Shown: one piece after another, positions 13,301 through 23,179 of the stretch
Position numbering within the stretch: the first letter of the stretch is position 1
Layout of the letters: the number at the start of each line of letters is the position of its first letter
Assembly (NCBI GenBank): GCA_028622995.1
Contig: JAJQJQ010000003.1
Location: 3,348,001 to 3,412,000 of the forward strand
Length of the DNA: 64,000 nt
Source of the DNA: Panagrolaimus kolymaensis
Lineage: Eukaryota > Nematoda > Chromadorea > Rhabditida > Panagrolaimidae
Reading direction: 5' to 3'
Program-made: the position numbers and the translations under genes
The notes under the pieces: model-generated
The model's database searches: none
What the model was told of the DNA's origin: nothing
Seen by the model: the letters and a program-made list of their open reading frames with translations, nothing else

Positions 13301-15728
13301 AAAAATTCAACAACCCGACCAAATGTTGATAATTCGAGGAAATTTCTTAGCTCAAGCAGCTACATTGAATGAATATACAGTTACAATTGGAACTGAACGT
13401 TGCACAATGGTGATACTTGAAGCTCATGAATTGCTTTGTCGAATACCTTCTCGTCAGCCAGCAGCTACCGATGATGATGGAAAAGAGCTTGATGGTGATC
13501 AACCTATGGTTGTTGTTCGAGTTGGGGCAGTTCGAGCTGAAATTGGCCTCATTGAATATGATGATAAATCAGCTTTGCTACGAATGAACCTTCAACGTGT
13601 CTTAATTATCGGTGGAAGCGGTTTGATTATTTTAGCCGCAGCCACATTTTTAATTATTATTTTATGGCGTCGTCGAACAAATAAACATGAACGTGATTAC
13701 AAAAGAATTCAAATGCAAATGGAACAAATGGAAAGTAGCGTTAGAAATGAATGTAAACAAGCCTTTGCGGAATTACAAACGGATATGACTGATTTAACTA
13801 TGGCCATTGATGATGGTGGAATACCGTATAATGACCGAGCAGAATTTGTTTGTCGTTTATTATTTCGAGATTCAACCGATTCTTCCGTTCTTAGTGGATG
13901 GAATAGTCCAGGACAAATGGGTATTTACACAAGTCAAATGCCAATTGCAATGGGACAATTTGATTCTTTAATGTGGAACCGACAATTTTTATTTATTTTT
14001 GTTCAAATGACCGAAAATGATCATTCTATGACAATTTCTGAAAAATCAACATTAGCGTCATTATTAATAGCGGCGTTAAGTAGAAATATGAGTTTTTGCA
14101 CGGACATTGTCCTTTCATTACTTTCAACACACATAGAAAATATGGCGCAAGGAAAACGAAATGTTCCGATGCATTTACTTTTTCGTCAATCGGATAGTTT
14201 AATAGAAAAATTATTTCAACATTGGTTAACTATTTGTTTATATCCATACCTATGTGATCCATCGGGACCAGGGCGATATTTTTATTTATTGTATCGAGCA
14301 CTCAAATGTCAAACAGAAAAAGGTCCAGTTGATGCAATAACCGGAAATGCTCGCTATTCATTAAGCGAACAAAAGCTTTTAAGGGAATCAGTTGACGCTA
14401 CAGCAATTAACCTACAAATTATTCCATTTGATGGTTTTCCACAAACACCAATTAATTGTCGAGTATTGCAATGTGACACAATTTCTCAAGTAAAAGCCAA
14501 ATTTTTGGATTTGCTTTATAAAAACGTTCCATATTCTGATTCCACTCGGTTAACTGTGGATCAATTTGATTTGGAATGGGCTTGTCCAAGAAAAGGCAGC
14601 ATACTACTATTGGATGATGACAAACCACAATGCAAAGGACTCAAAAAACTTAACACTATTGGATATTATAATTTACCCAATAATGCTTTGATCGCAATGC
14701 AAACTCGAAATCAACAATCATTTACATATCGAAGTGGCTCCAGTGATACAACTTGTTCAGCTTGGAGTTCAACCCATTTAATTGAATCTCCAACTTCCAA
14801 TGGTGATTCACATTATTATCATTTATCGCCACCCATGTCATCAAGTGGATATGGTAGTTTAAGCAGACCATATTCTTCGATGCAAAAAAGAAAGAAGAAT
14901 GGACAAAAAACTCATGTAGTTACCATGGCAAGAAATATCCCAGAAGTTTATCTCACGAGGCTATTAACTTGGTAAGATTTATGATTGTAATCATTTTTAT
15001 TGAAGTTTTAATTTTTTTTAGCAAAGGAACAATTCAAAATTTTGTTACTGACTTTTTTGATTCCATCATGCTTTCACATTCTCATGATCGTGTCCCCGTG
15101 GTTTTGAAGTATGTTCTTGACTTTCTTGATCGCGAAGCAGAACGTAATGGCATCAATGATCAAGAAGTTATTCATGCATGGAAAACTAATGCAATAGTCC
15201 TACGATTTTGGATGCAACTTATTCATAATCCTGATTGCCTCTTTGATATTCAGCGACAACATTGCCTTGATGCATCTTTAATTGTCATCGGTCAAACATT
15301 GATGGATGCATTCAGTCAAAGTGATTATCCTTTGGGAAAAGAAAGTCCATCAAGCAAATTGCTTTTTGCAAAGGATATTGCTCGATATCGGCCAGTCGCT
15401 AACAACATGTTCCAAAGATTGCGAATGGAACCTCCGGTGGATGATAAACTTTTTTATGAACATATCACAGCCATTTCAAAGGTAAAAATTATTCCTATTT
15501 TTTAGCACGTGTTTACCCAAAAATAAATTTTAGGTTCATAATGATGGAATGAGTGGCAGTTTTGCTGTAAATGAATTACTTCATTGGGTAAAAGCAAACG
15601 GGTTAAAACTTGTTGATATGTTAGCTCATGATCCGGTTGCGGTACATCATCGCCTTGCTGAACGATTAGAGCAAATCGTGCATTGCACTTTAGCTGATCA
15701 AGAACATATTTATGCAACTTTAACGTAG
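7309..15728 (+). CDS. Plexin (semaphorin receptor)
   Basis: Single-pass receptor for semaphorins that guides axons and epithelial cells by RasGAP-type signalling to Rap/Ras GTPases. Twelve exons: 7309-7443, 7494-8131, 8804-9062, 9584-9760, 10393-10518, 11189-11455, 11504-11706, 11754-12142, 12195-12370, 12420-14971, 15022-15481, 15534-15728; 1858 aa. Order: signal peptide (1-22), Sema domain (about 25-445), first PSI (about 454-488, FCGWC core), two further PSI modules in exons 8 and 9, three or four IPT repeats (about 791-1160, e.g. GPISGGTKLSINGINLD), transmembrane helix (about 1183-1206, followed by WRRR), juxtamembrane helix, and split RasGAP domain with the plexin signatures KGPVDAITGNARYSLSE and LRFWMQLIHNPDCLFDI. 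The ATG at 7309 is chosen because it gives the signal peptide; the ATG at 7301 closes after 10 codons. Introns 2-5 are 520-670 nt, the rest about 50 nt. The PLX-1 versus PLX-2 class cannot be decided by eye. Confidence 0.95.
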
Positions 15729-15740
15729 TGGAAAAAAAAA

Positions 15741-15746
15741 AATAAA
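15741..15746 (+). terminator. Plexin polyadenylation signal
   Basis: AATAAA starts 12 nt after the plexin stop codon and is repeated at once (AATAAATAAA). A second AATAAA lies at about 15879-15884, inside the direct-repeat copy. The very close first signal suggests a short 3' UTR, with the second as an alternative. Confidence 0.45.
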
Positions 15747-15860
15747 TAAAAAAATTTACATATGATCTCGTTGGATTCCAACCTTTATTTTTCTTTTGGT
15801 TTTCGACTCTCAGGCAAATTTGTTATGTTTGTATAAATTTTTTTTGCAAAAAGTTTTGTG

Positions 15861-15900
15861 TTCAGAAATATCTAAAAAATAAATTTTATGAATGAATTGT
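15861..15900 (+). repeat. Direct repeat, left copy
   Basis: A 40-nt segment in the plexin 3' flank matches 18674-18713 at 37 of 40 positions in the same orientation; the shared 3' end reads AATGAATTGT. The two copies bracket the block with the broken gene and the Argonaute-like gene. Similarity fades on both sides. The segment is AT-rich and contains AATAAA. Confidence 0.5.
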
Positions 15901-15994
15901 ATCGTTTTCAAATAACAATGGTTTTAAAAAGAAGGATTAATGTCATAATCAAAAAAGTTTATGTTAAAAGTCAAAACACGATATAAAATTGATC

Positions 15995-16598
15995 ATGGCG
16001 CTTGAATTACCAAATATTTTGTTATGCTCGGAACATCCAGATATTAGAGCTCTAACCAATAATAATCCCATGACACAATCTTTATATGTTTCAAAGAAAG
16101 CAGCAGGGCCTTCGTCAGCTACACCTTCAACTACAACTTGGAGAAATCCTTCGAAGCCATCACCCGTCGAGCGATCACCTGCGAATTCAACTACTTCGAA
16201 TACAAATTTTGCCTCTCAACGAAAGCCTCAAATCCCAACATGAGCTAATAATATTCCACCAACAGCTGCAGCTAGAGCTTCACCAAAAGCTCAACCAATT
16301 GAAAAGAAAGAACCACCTAAACCTAAAACAATTTTACCCCTAAAAGCTATTGTTATTCAGAAGCCACAAGAAAAAAATGTTGGTAGGGTCGTTCAACCTC
16401 AACCAGAGGTGCAACAACAAATGAGGAAGCGCGTATTACATCCGAAGTACCAGTTATTGTTGCAGAGTTAACTAAAGCAGTTGTACATAATGGGCAAGTT
16501 CCAGCCCACAACAAGATGAAGATCTTCCACCTCGACCTATTTCACCGGTAGCTAAAATCCTTGCAAATGAAAGGGAAGAAATTCTTAATCTGGAATAA
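15995..16598 (+). pseudogene. Intronless broken gene, Pro/Ser/Thr-rich product
   Basis: From an ATG at 15995 the frame reads MALELPNILLCSEHPD and continues Pro/Ser/Thr-rich to a TGA at 16241-16243. The same frame stays coding-like after the TGA (KKEPPKPKTILPLKA) until about 16425. There a one-base loss shifts sense to another frame (ITSEVPVIVAELTK). A second one-base loss near 16497 shifts it again (DEDLPPRPISPVAKILANE), ending at a TAA at 16596-16598. One nonsense and two frameshift lesions over 600 bp without introns indicate a decayed, possibly retroposed, copy. I do not recognise the parent family. Confidence 0.6.
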
Positions 16599-16781
16599 AA
16601 TAAGTTTAAAGTTAGTGGCAAAGATATGCGTGTAATATATTGTTGACTTTACCAAAGTAGCAAAATATGAAGTTAAAAATGGAATAAGATGTAAAATTTT
16701 GATGAAAAAAAAATAAACAAGAGAATACATAAAAGAAGAATATTTATAAAATTTAACAAAAAGAACATATATGGTACAAGA

Positions 16782-18072
16782 TTAGTTTTGTTGAGGCACC
16801 TTCTTTGTTTTTTTGCGGAAACAACACCACCTGGAAAATAAAGATTTATGTTAAAAGTTTAAAATCTAAAGAAAACACTTACTTAACTTTACAGTGATCT
16901 TCATCTTGAGTAATTGGTTGTTGAGAACGTGCGCCATATCCAAGATCTCCAAGGTTTGAATTAACATCTTGTGTAGAACCAAAACCACCTGTACCTCCTT
17001 GAATCCCACTTGCTATTGCTGCATTTGATACTGGATTAGGTTTCAATACTTTGTCATCACGTTTAGCTGATGGTTCGACAATAATACGAATGCTACGAGA
17101 GACACCATCTTTCAAGAGCAATGGAGTTTGTTCAATTGGTTCACCACTTTTCTTTTCATAGAATCTGTTTCCAAAGGAAAGGAAGTCACCGCTAAAGATA
17201 AAATATGAAATATATGGAAATGGAATTAAAAGAAAGAAAAACCTGTTCCGTTGATGTTGGCTAAAAGCAAATTCAAGGTATTGGAGAGCTGGACGATCAT
17301 TTTCAAGGTCACCGTTCAAATTATCAGGATTTATTTCACGAGTTAATTTAATTTCAGCGGTAGCTTTCGTGACATTTCTGTAGAAATCCTTAGCAACTTG
17401 ATCGAAATGTTCCTATAAATTAGATACATATATTATAGCAGAGGAACGAAACTCAAAACTTACAACATCGATTTCGAATTGTTTTGTTTCCTGATCATTT
17501 AATATCTTGTTTTGCGAGAAAAACATACTGCCAGAATCATAAACATACTTTTCTTCTCCATCATTGATTTTGAAAAATTCTGGAGAAGCACGGAGTAGTT
17601 TGTAGAAGACAGATTGAAGAGCAATTTGTTTCTGTTGGAACTTTACACTAAAAAAAGTTTAGCAAATAATTAACATAGCTAAAGTACAACAAAAAAATTT
17701 ACTCGTCTTTGGTTTGCTTGTTGAGGTCGAATTCAGTTCCACGATTGGTAGTTCCTTTCCAACGAATATCATATTGATAAGCGATCTTGGCACGAGATGA
17801 ATCAATTTCGTAACCATTTGTTCTGATGATCATGTCTTTCATGGAACAGGGAGCAGCAGCAACAGAAGTAAGTTCGCCAATGGAAAACAAACCAGGTTCA
17901 CGAGACGGGTGATTAGATGTAATTGAATCATCGCCGGGAGCTCTTCCACTTCCCTAAAAAAGAAAAAAACATAATTAAGCTTATTAAGTATAAAAAAACT
18001 TACTGGACCACAACCACGACCACCTCTTCCGCTTCTCATCGTCAAACTCAACAAGGAAATGTTATTTCCCAT
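16782..18072 (-). CDS. Truncated WAGO-like Argonaute: N-terminal and linker-1 region only
   Basis: Six exons: 18072-18004, 17953-17703, 17647-17464, 17412-17243, 17191-16883, 16830-16782; 343 aa with no disabling lesion. An RG-rich N-terminus (MRSGRGGRGCGP), typical of Argonautes, is followed by the N domain (IAYQYDIRW; EEKYVYDSGSMFFSQNKI) and a linker-1 segment with the worm-Argonaute pattern ENDRPALQYLEFAFSQH then GDFLSFGNRFY. In place of PAZ, MID and PIWI there is a Gly/Ser/Asn-rich stretch and a Cys/basic end (CKVKWCCFRKKTKK). The product therefore has no predicted guide 3'-end pocket, 5'-phosphate pocket or slicer site. A T-tract ending CAG abuts the ATG at 18072 and fits SL addition. 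Codons favour CGT and C endings, unlike the CGA-rich plexin, which hints at strong expression. It could be a small-RNA pathway modulator or a young remnant. The family call rests on recalled motifs. Confidence 0.7.
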
Positions 18073-18673
18073 CTGAAAAAAAATGGGTAAAAAATGGTGC
18101 AAAAAATGGAGGAAAAATGAAAGAAGGAAGTTCAAGAAAAAAACGTGGAAAAATTTGGAAAGAAAATTTTTTGCTTTTCCAAACTTGGCTGCGAGTGAAC
18201 AAAGCTTTGGTTTTGCCCTGTCTGTGGCAATGTCTCAAGTGAAAAGCGTTTCATTCAGCTTTGTTGACAGCGGTGAACATGAAAAACCAAAAACAAAAAG
18301 AAACCCTTTTTGATTTATTTTTGCTGCAAAAAAAAAAAGCAATGAGATGTGTAAGTAGCTTCTATAGAAGGATAATGATAAAATGAAGCGTTCTAAAGTT
18401 TTAACTTTATGTTTGAAAATTTTTTCCAAAATGAATAGAACGAGTTTTTGGTATTACATCACCAACAAAAAGTCAATTTTAACCAAAGTTTATTACAATC
18501 TCTAAACACCCAAATAAAAGTACATAAAAACGAGTAAAATAATATCAAATCAGTGAACCATTTTTAAGTATTGTTCCAATTCAGTTTCAAAAATATGCTT
18601 CCATATAATTTCTTGATGAACATTGTAACCACCAAATTTTTTTGCAAGAAAATTTTTATTTTTGTTTAAAATG

Positions 18674-18713
18674 TTTAGAAATATTTAAAAAATAAATTTT
18701 ATTAATGAATTGT
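18674..18713 (+). repeat. Direct repeat, right copy
   Basis: Partner of 15861-15900 with three mismatches over 40 nt, same orientation. It lies between the 5' end of the Argonaute-like gene and the 3' end of the LAD-2-type gene, about 270 bp past the latter's stop codon. Confidence 0.5.
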
Positions 18714-18980
18714 TTTATTTTCACACAGCATTCATTTGAAAGAAGTTATGCTTTTTATTTTGCCTTTTTCTAAGCATAGGTTTTAAATAAACTGGCTTTT
18801 ATTATTTCTTTTTTTTATTTTTATCTTTTTCTTTCTAATTTACACTAGCTTTATAAAACATTTTATAACTTATGAAGATGGGGCAGTTTTAAATAACAAT
18901 GAAAAAAAAACATGTAAAGAAAAATAAATAAATTAACAAAAAATGCATATAACTGAAAAATTGTCAAACAAAATAATTAA

Positions 18981-21900
18981 TCAAAGCATCTGAGGTTCTT
19001 TAGTAGAATAACCGTATTGATATTCAAGGAATTTTTTATGTTCTTCTTCGTTGGCTTCAATATTACCTATCATAACTCCAGCTCCGGTATATAAACCACT
19101 TTCAAGTTCTTTCCTTTTAACAGCATATTTGCCGCTTCTGGTTCTTGCATAACAGCACATGCATAAAAATAATATTATTCCAATAAATACGATACAAAGA
19201 ATAACTATAAACCATAAAGAACTTTGCAAATTTTCTAAAAATTTTATTTATTTGTAATTTTTTAAAGAGGATTTGGTATCTTACCTCGATTGATATGTGA
19301 TACAGGATGTTTGCCTTCATTATAATAAACTATAGGTAAAGCAGCTGAATAGCGTGGGCCTTCTTTAGCCACTGCAATTAAAACATAATTTGTTTTTTCT
19401 TCTAATTCATCCAAAATGACACTGTTTAATGGCAAATTAATATCTTCAGTTCTTTTCCAATCATTCGAATTTGCTTTTGAATAATTTACATAAAATGATG
19501 AACCAGGCATTTGCCATTCGGTTCCATTTGATGGCTTCCATTTAATTAAAATACTTTTGGGTGAAATATGTTTTATATCCATTGCGGGAATATCGGGATC
19601 TAAAAAAATTTAATTTAAAAAAAGAAGCAATAGTTTTTGTTTATTTACCTTTAAGATACCACGTTCTCACTAATTTAGTCACTTTAGGGCCTTCACCACC
19701 ATTAGTTTCAGCCCAAACTGAAACTTTATATGGCGAATCTGGTACTAATGATTCATGAAGATAATGTTGCTGGCGATGAAGAACATAAGTTTCTTCAATT
19801 TCTCCACTCGTTGAATTTTCAAATGTAACAAAATACCCCCGAATATGCCCATTTGGATGTCTTGGTGGTTCCCATTCTGCAACAACTGAATTGGCTCCAA
19901 CTGCTTGAACTCTTAAATTATGAACTTTGGAAGGTGCTCCTTCGGGAGTATTGAAACTAATATTTTGGCTTGGTTGAGATTCATAACCTTCATTTATTAC
20001 ATGAACTCGAGCGGTATAATTTTTCATTGCTTCTAAACCAATTATTGTAGCTTCAGTAAATCCAACTGGAATTCGAATGTAATCAGTAAATAACGGTCGT
20101 TCATCCGCCCAATAAACAAGTTTATAGCCTTTGAAAAGGCCTCGAACGCTTGAAGAATGAACAGGATCCCATGCAAATTCAACCGAAGAATAATTATGGA
20201 ATTTTTGTATGCGGAAATTTTGAGGTGCTTCCAGAGGTACTAAAAAGAATGTTTATAAAAGCAACTAATTTTTTTGTTTTTACTAACCATCTTCACCAGA
20301 AAATCCAATTATAGTTTCTGGATTTAATGAACTTTTTCCTTCTTTGTTAACGGCCTGGACTTGTACAAAATATTCGGTGTAAGTTGGTAATTCTCGAATA
20401 ATTGTTTCATCCTAAAATATAAGTTTTAGTAAGATTCATACAAAAGGAAAACTTACAGCTGAAGAATCTTCCACTAAAAACTCTATCCATTCTTCATTTG
20501 GCTTATTTAGCTTATATCGAATTAAATATTTTAATTCCGGCGCATTCCAATCATATTTTTTCATTGGCTTCCATTTAATAACCATATTATCGGGTTCACT
20601 ACCTTTAGCTAATACTTTTTCTGGATTTGAGTATGGAACAGACATATCTGTTAAACAATGATATCCGCCATAAATAGTTTTAGCTGGCATTCCAGCTTCA
20701 CTTGGTCCATATGAATTAGAAGCAATTACTCGAAAAGTATAATTAACCCAAGGAGAAAGAGTGATTATTGCTTGATATGTTTCAGGCGTAACAGCTGTTT
20801 CTTCTAAAACTACTTGCCATTCGTGTGGTGGAAATCCAGTTTTCATTTCAATCATAAATCGAGTAATTTCAGAACCATGCGCATCGGGTTTTCTCCAAGC
20901 TATTACTGCTTGACGATTATTACATTCCAATTTTAAAATTTCAGGTGGATCAGGAATATCTAAACTTGCGGTAAATTAAATGTAAAAAAAATATTTTTAC
21001 AAACCTCGAACAAGTAATTCCACACCAGAAATTTTTACATCAACATCTGTGACAGCTACGCAATCAATTAAACCCGAATCATTTCCTCTGAGATTTTTCA
21101 TCAAAAGTGAGCTTACACCTTGATTAACTTCCACGGGTTTAGTTTTATTTATTAATCGCCCATTCACCGTCCAGTGATAATCTACAGTTAATCGAGGATC
21201 GGAAGTTGCTTCACAATGAAGTTCCATGCTTTCATTGGCTTCAATTGTAACCTTTTTGGGTGAAGGCACTTGGGCGAAATATGTTGGACCTAAAATTCAA
21301 ATTTTTATAGCTTTAAAAAAGTTGCTATTAAAATAAAAACTAACTGAAAATTTCAAGTTTGTTGTAAGCTCGATTTAAGCCATATTTGTTGCTAACATTG
21401 CAATAATAATATCCTTCATCAGCATTATTAACATCAAAAATACGAAGAGTGTGGTTTGGCATTAACTAAAACAACCGTATTTTTTATTTTCTCATAACAA
21501 AAAATCTAACATTAATTTTTCCTGGAACTACACTAATAATTTGATCATTCACATCTACCCATCGAACAATTGGATCAGGTGCAGCATCAACTTCACAACT
21601 TAAATCAACGATAGATTTTCTAACTACTTTCCAAACTCTTTTATCGGGCATTCGAAATCTGGGGGCATGAGCTTTGACATTAACAAAAGCGTTTGCAAAA
21701 ATATATCCCAATGGATTTGATGCATTACATTGATATACACCCGTATCAACATCATGATCTAAAGCATTTATGCGTAAAATATGTCCACCATCCAAAATTA
21801 TTCGACGGTCATTTTCTGGCAATTCTTAAAAATAAATACTTGTTTTAAAAAATTTAAAATAGAGTTAATTACCATAAATGGGTTTCCCGTTAATATACCA

Positions 21901-23179
21901 TTGAATTAAAGGCGGAGGGTTTCCTGATGCAAAACAATGAAGTTCAGCTGTACTTTCTTCAGCTTGTTCAACATCTTCGGGAGGATTAAAAAGCCAAAAA
22001 GGTGAAGCCGTGACTTTTACATTTATTTGATGATATTGATTTCCAGCCTTACATTCATAAACTCCAGCATCTTCGGGATAAACGGTGTCAAAAATTAGTG
22101 AGCGACCATAACCAGATTCGACGGATTCAAGATCTCTTATTCGTGAATATGGCAGCTTTCCATCAATTTTTGACCATTCAATAATTGGAACAGGTCTATA
22201 AATTTTTTTTATATTTATAAAATGGAAGAGTGGCGAACCTTCCACCAAAAATACACATTAATTTTAGCCTTTTTCCTGCTCGAACACTAACTTCTTCTGA
22301 AGTAACATATAATTTGTGGGCTTCAATCCCAACTATTCCTAAAAAATTACCTTTTATTGCATCCTTTTTTCTTTATTTTTTTACTTTTTCTTGGTTTAAC
22401 AATTATTTGAACATGATCACCTGCTCGATATTCTCCTCTCATAACGGGTGAAGTGGCAGCACATTCATAAATGAGATTTGAGCGTCCATCGTGGGGATAA
22501 ATGGTAGAGAAATGCAATTTTCCCTCGGGATCCACTGAAACATGTGGGCGACGTATGGTTTCAATAACTGAAGATTGATTGGTATCTCGATAAAGCCAAA
22601 AGACAGTGGGTTTTGGAATTCCATAAGGTGGTTCACAATCGATTGATAATGAATCTCCTTCATCCACGGTAATGGTTCTCAAAGGCCGAGATGGAAAATG
22701 TCCAAGAACTCCTAATTGGACATGCACTCGATTTGATACAGCCGTTCCATAAATGTTTGATACAAAACATTGATAATAGCCTGCATCAATAGCAGATGGC
22801 ACAGCAAATAATATTGTTCCACTGTCTGGCTCATTCTGCCATATAATTTGTTTTCCATCGATTTCTAGTTTTTCATTGTTTTTCTTCCATTCAAAGCTAA
22901 ATGAAATTTTTCAATTAAGTTTTTCTGTTAAAAAGAAAATCGAAAAAAAAACTAACATTTCAGGGTCGCCTTCCGCTTCACATCTAAGACTTAATTTATT
23001 TTCTACAAAGTCATCGATTTGTGCAGGTTCAAACCAAACTTCGTCTGGAGGTTCAACAGTTAATTTAGGAGGCCCTAAAATTCAATAAATAAAAAAAAGT
23101 CTTAAGTGAGTAAAGTCATACCAAGAGCTTTGCATGCTCCAAACAGTAATAACAAAATAAAAAAAGATAAACTTTGCAT
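18981..23179 (-). CDS. lad-2: L1CAM-family adhesion receptor of LAD-2 type
   Basis: Neuronal cell-adhesion molecule; C. elegans LAD-2 is a coreceptor in MAB-20/Sema2 axon guidance. Thirteen exons: 23179-23122, 23074-22957, 22896-22385, 22338-22239, 22195-21873, 21824-21511, 21465-21345, 21289-21005, 20959-20457, 20411-20288, 20239-19649, 19599-19285, 19234-18981; 1205 aa. A signal peptide (SFFILLLLFGACKAL) is followed by six Ig domains (DAGYYQCFVSN, DAGVYECKAGN, DTGVYQCNASN, DEGYYYCNVSN are typical C-strand motifs), five FN3 domains, one transmembrane helix (about 1127-1150) and a 55-residue tail. The tail begins with the L1-type RSGKYAVKRKE but has no FIGQY ankyrin-binding motif and ends PQML. 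This matches non-canonical LAD-2 rather than SAX-7. The intron between exons 3 and 4 was placed at 22339-22384 because only that donor keeps the frame. It is convergent with the plexin gene. Confidence 0.9.

Noticed and set aside
22374..22384. Donor at GGTAATTTTTTAG in lad-2, giving an intron of about 12 nt
   Set aside because: Too short for an intron. The donor at 22384 (A then GTAAAA) gives a 46-nt intron and keeps the Ig frame.
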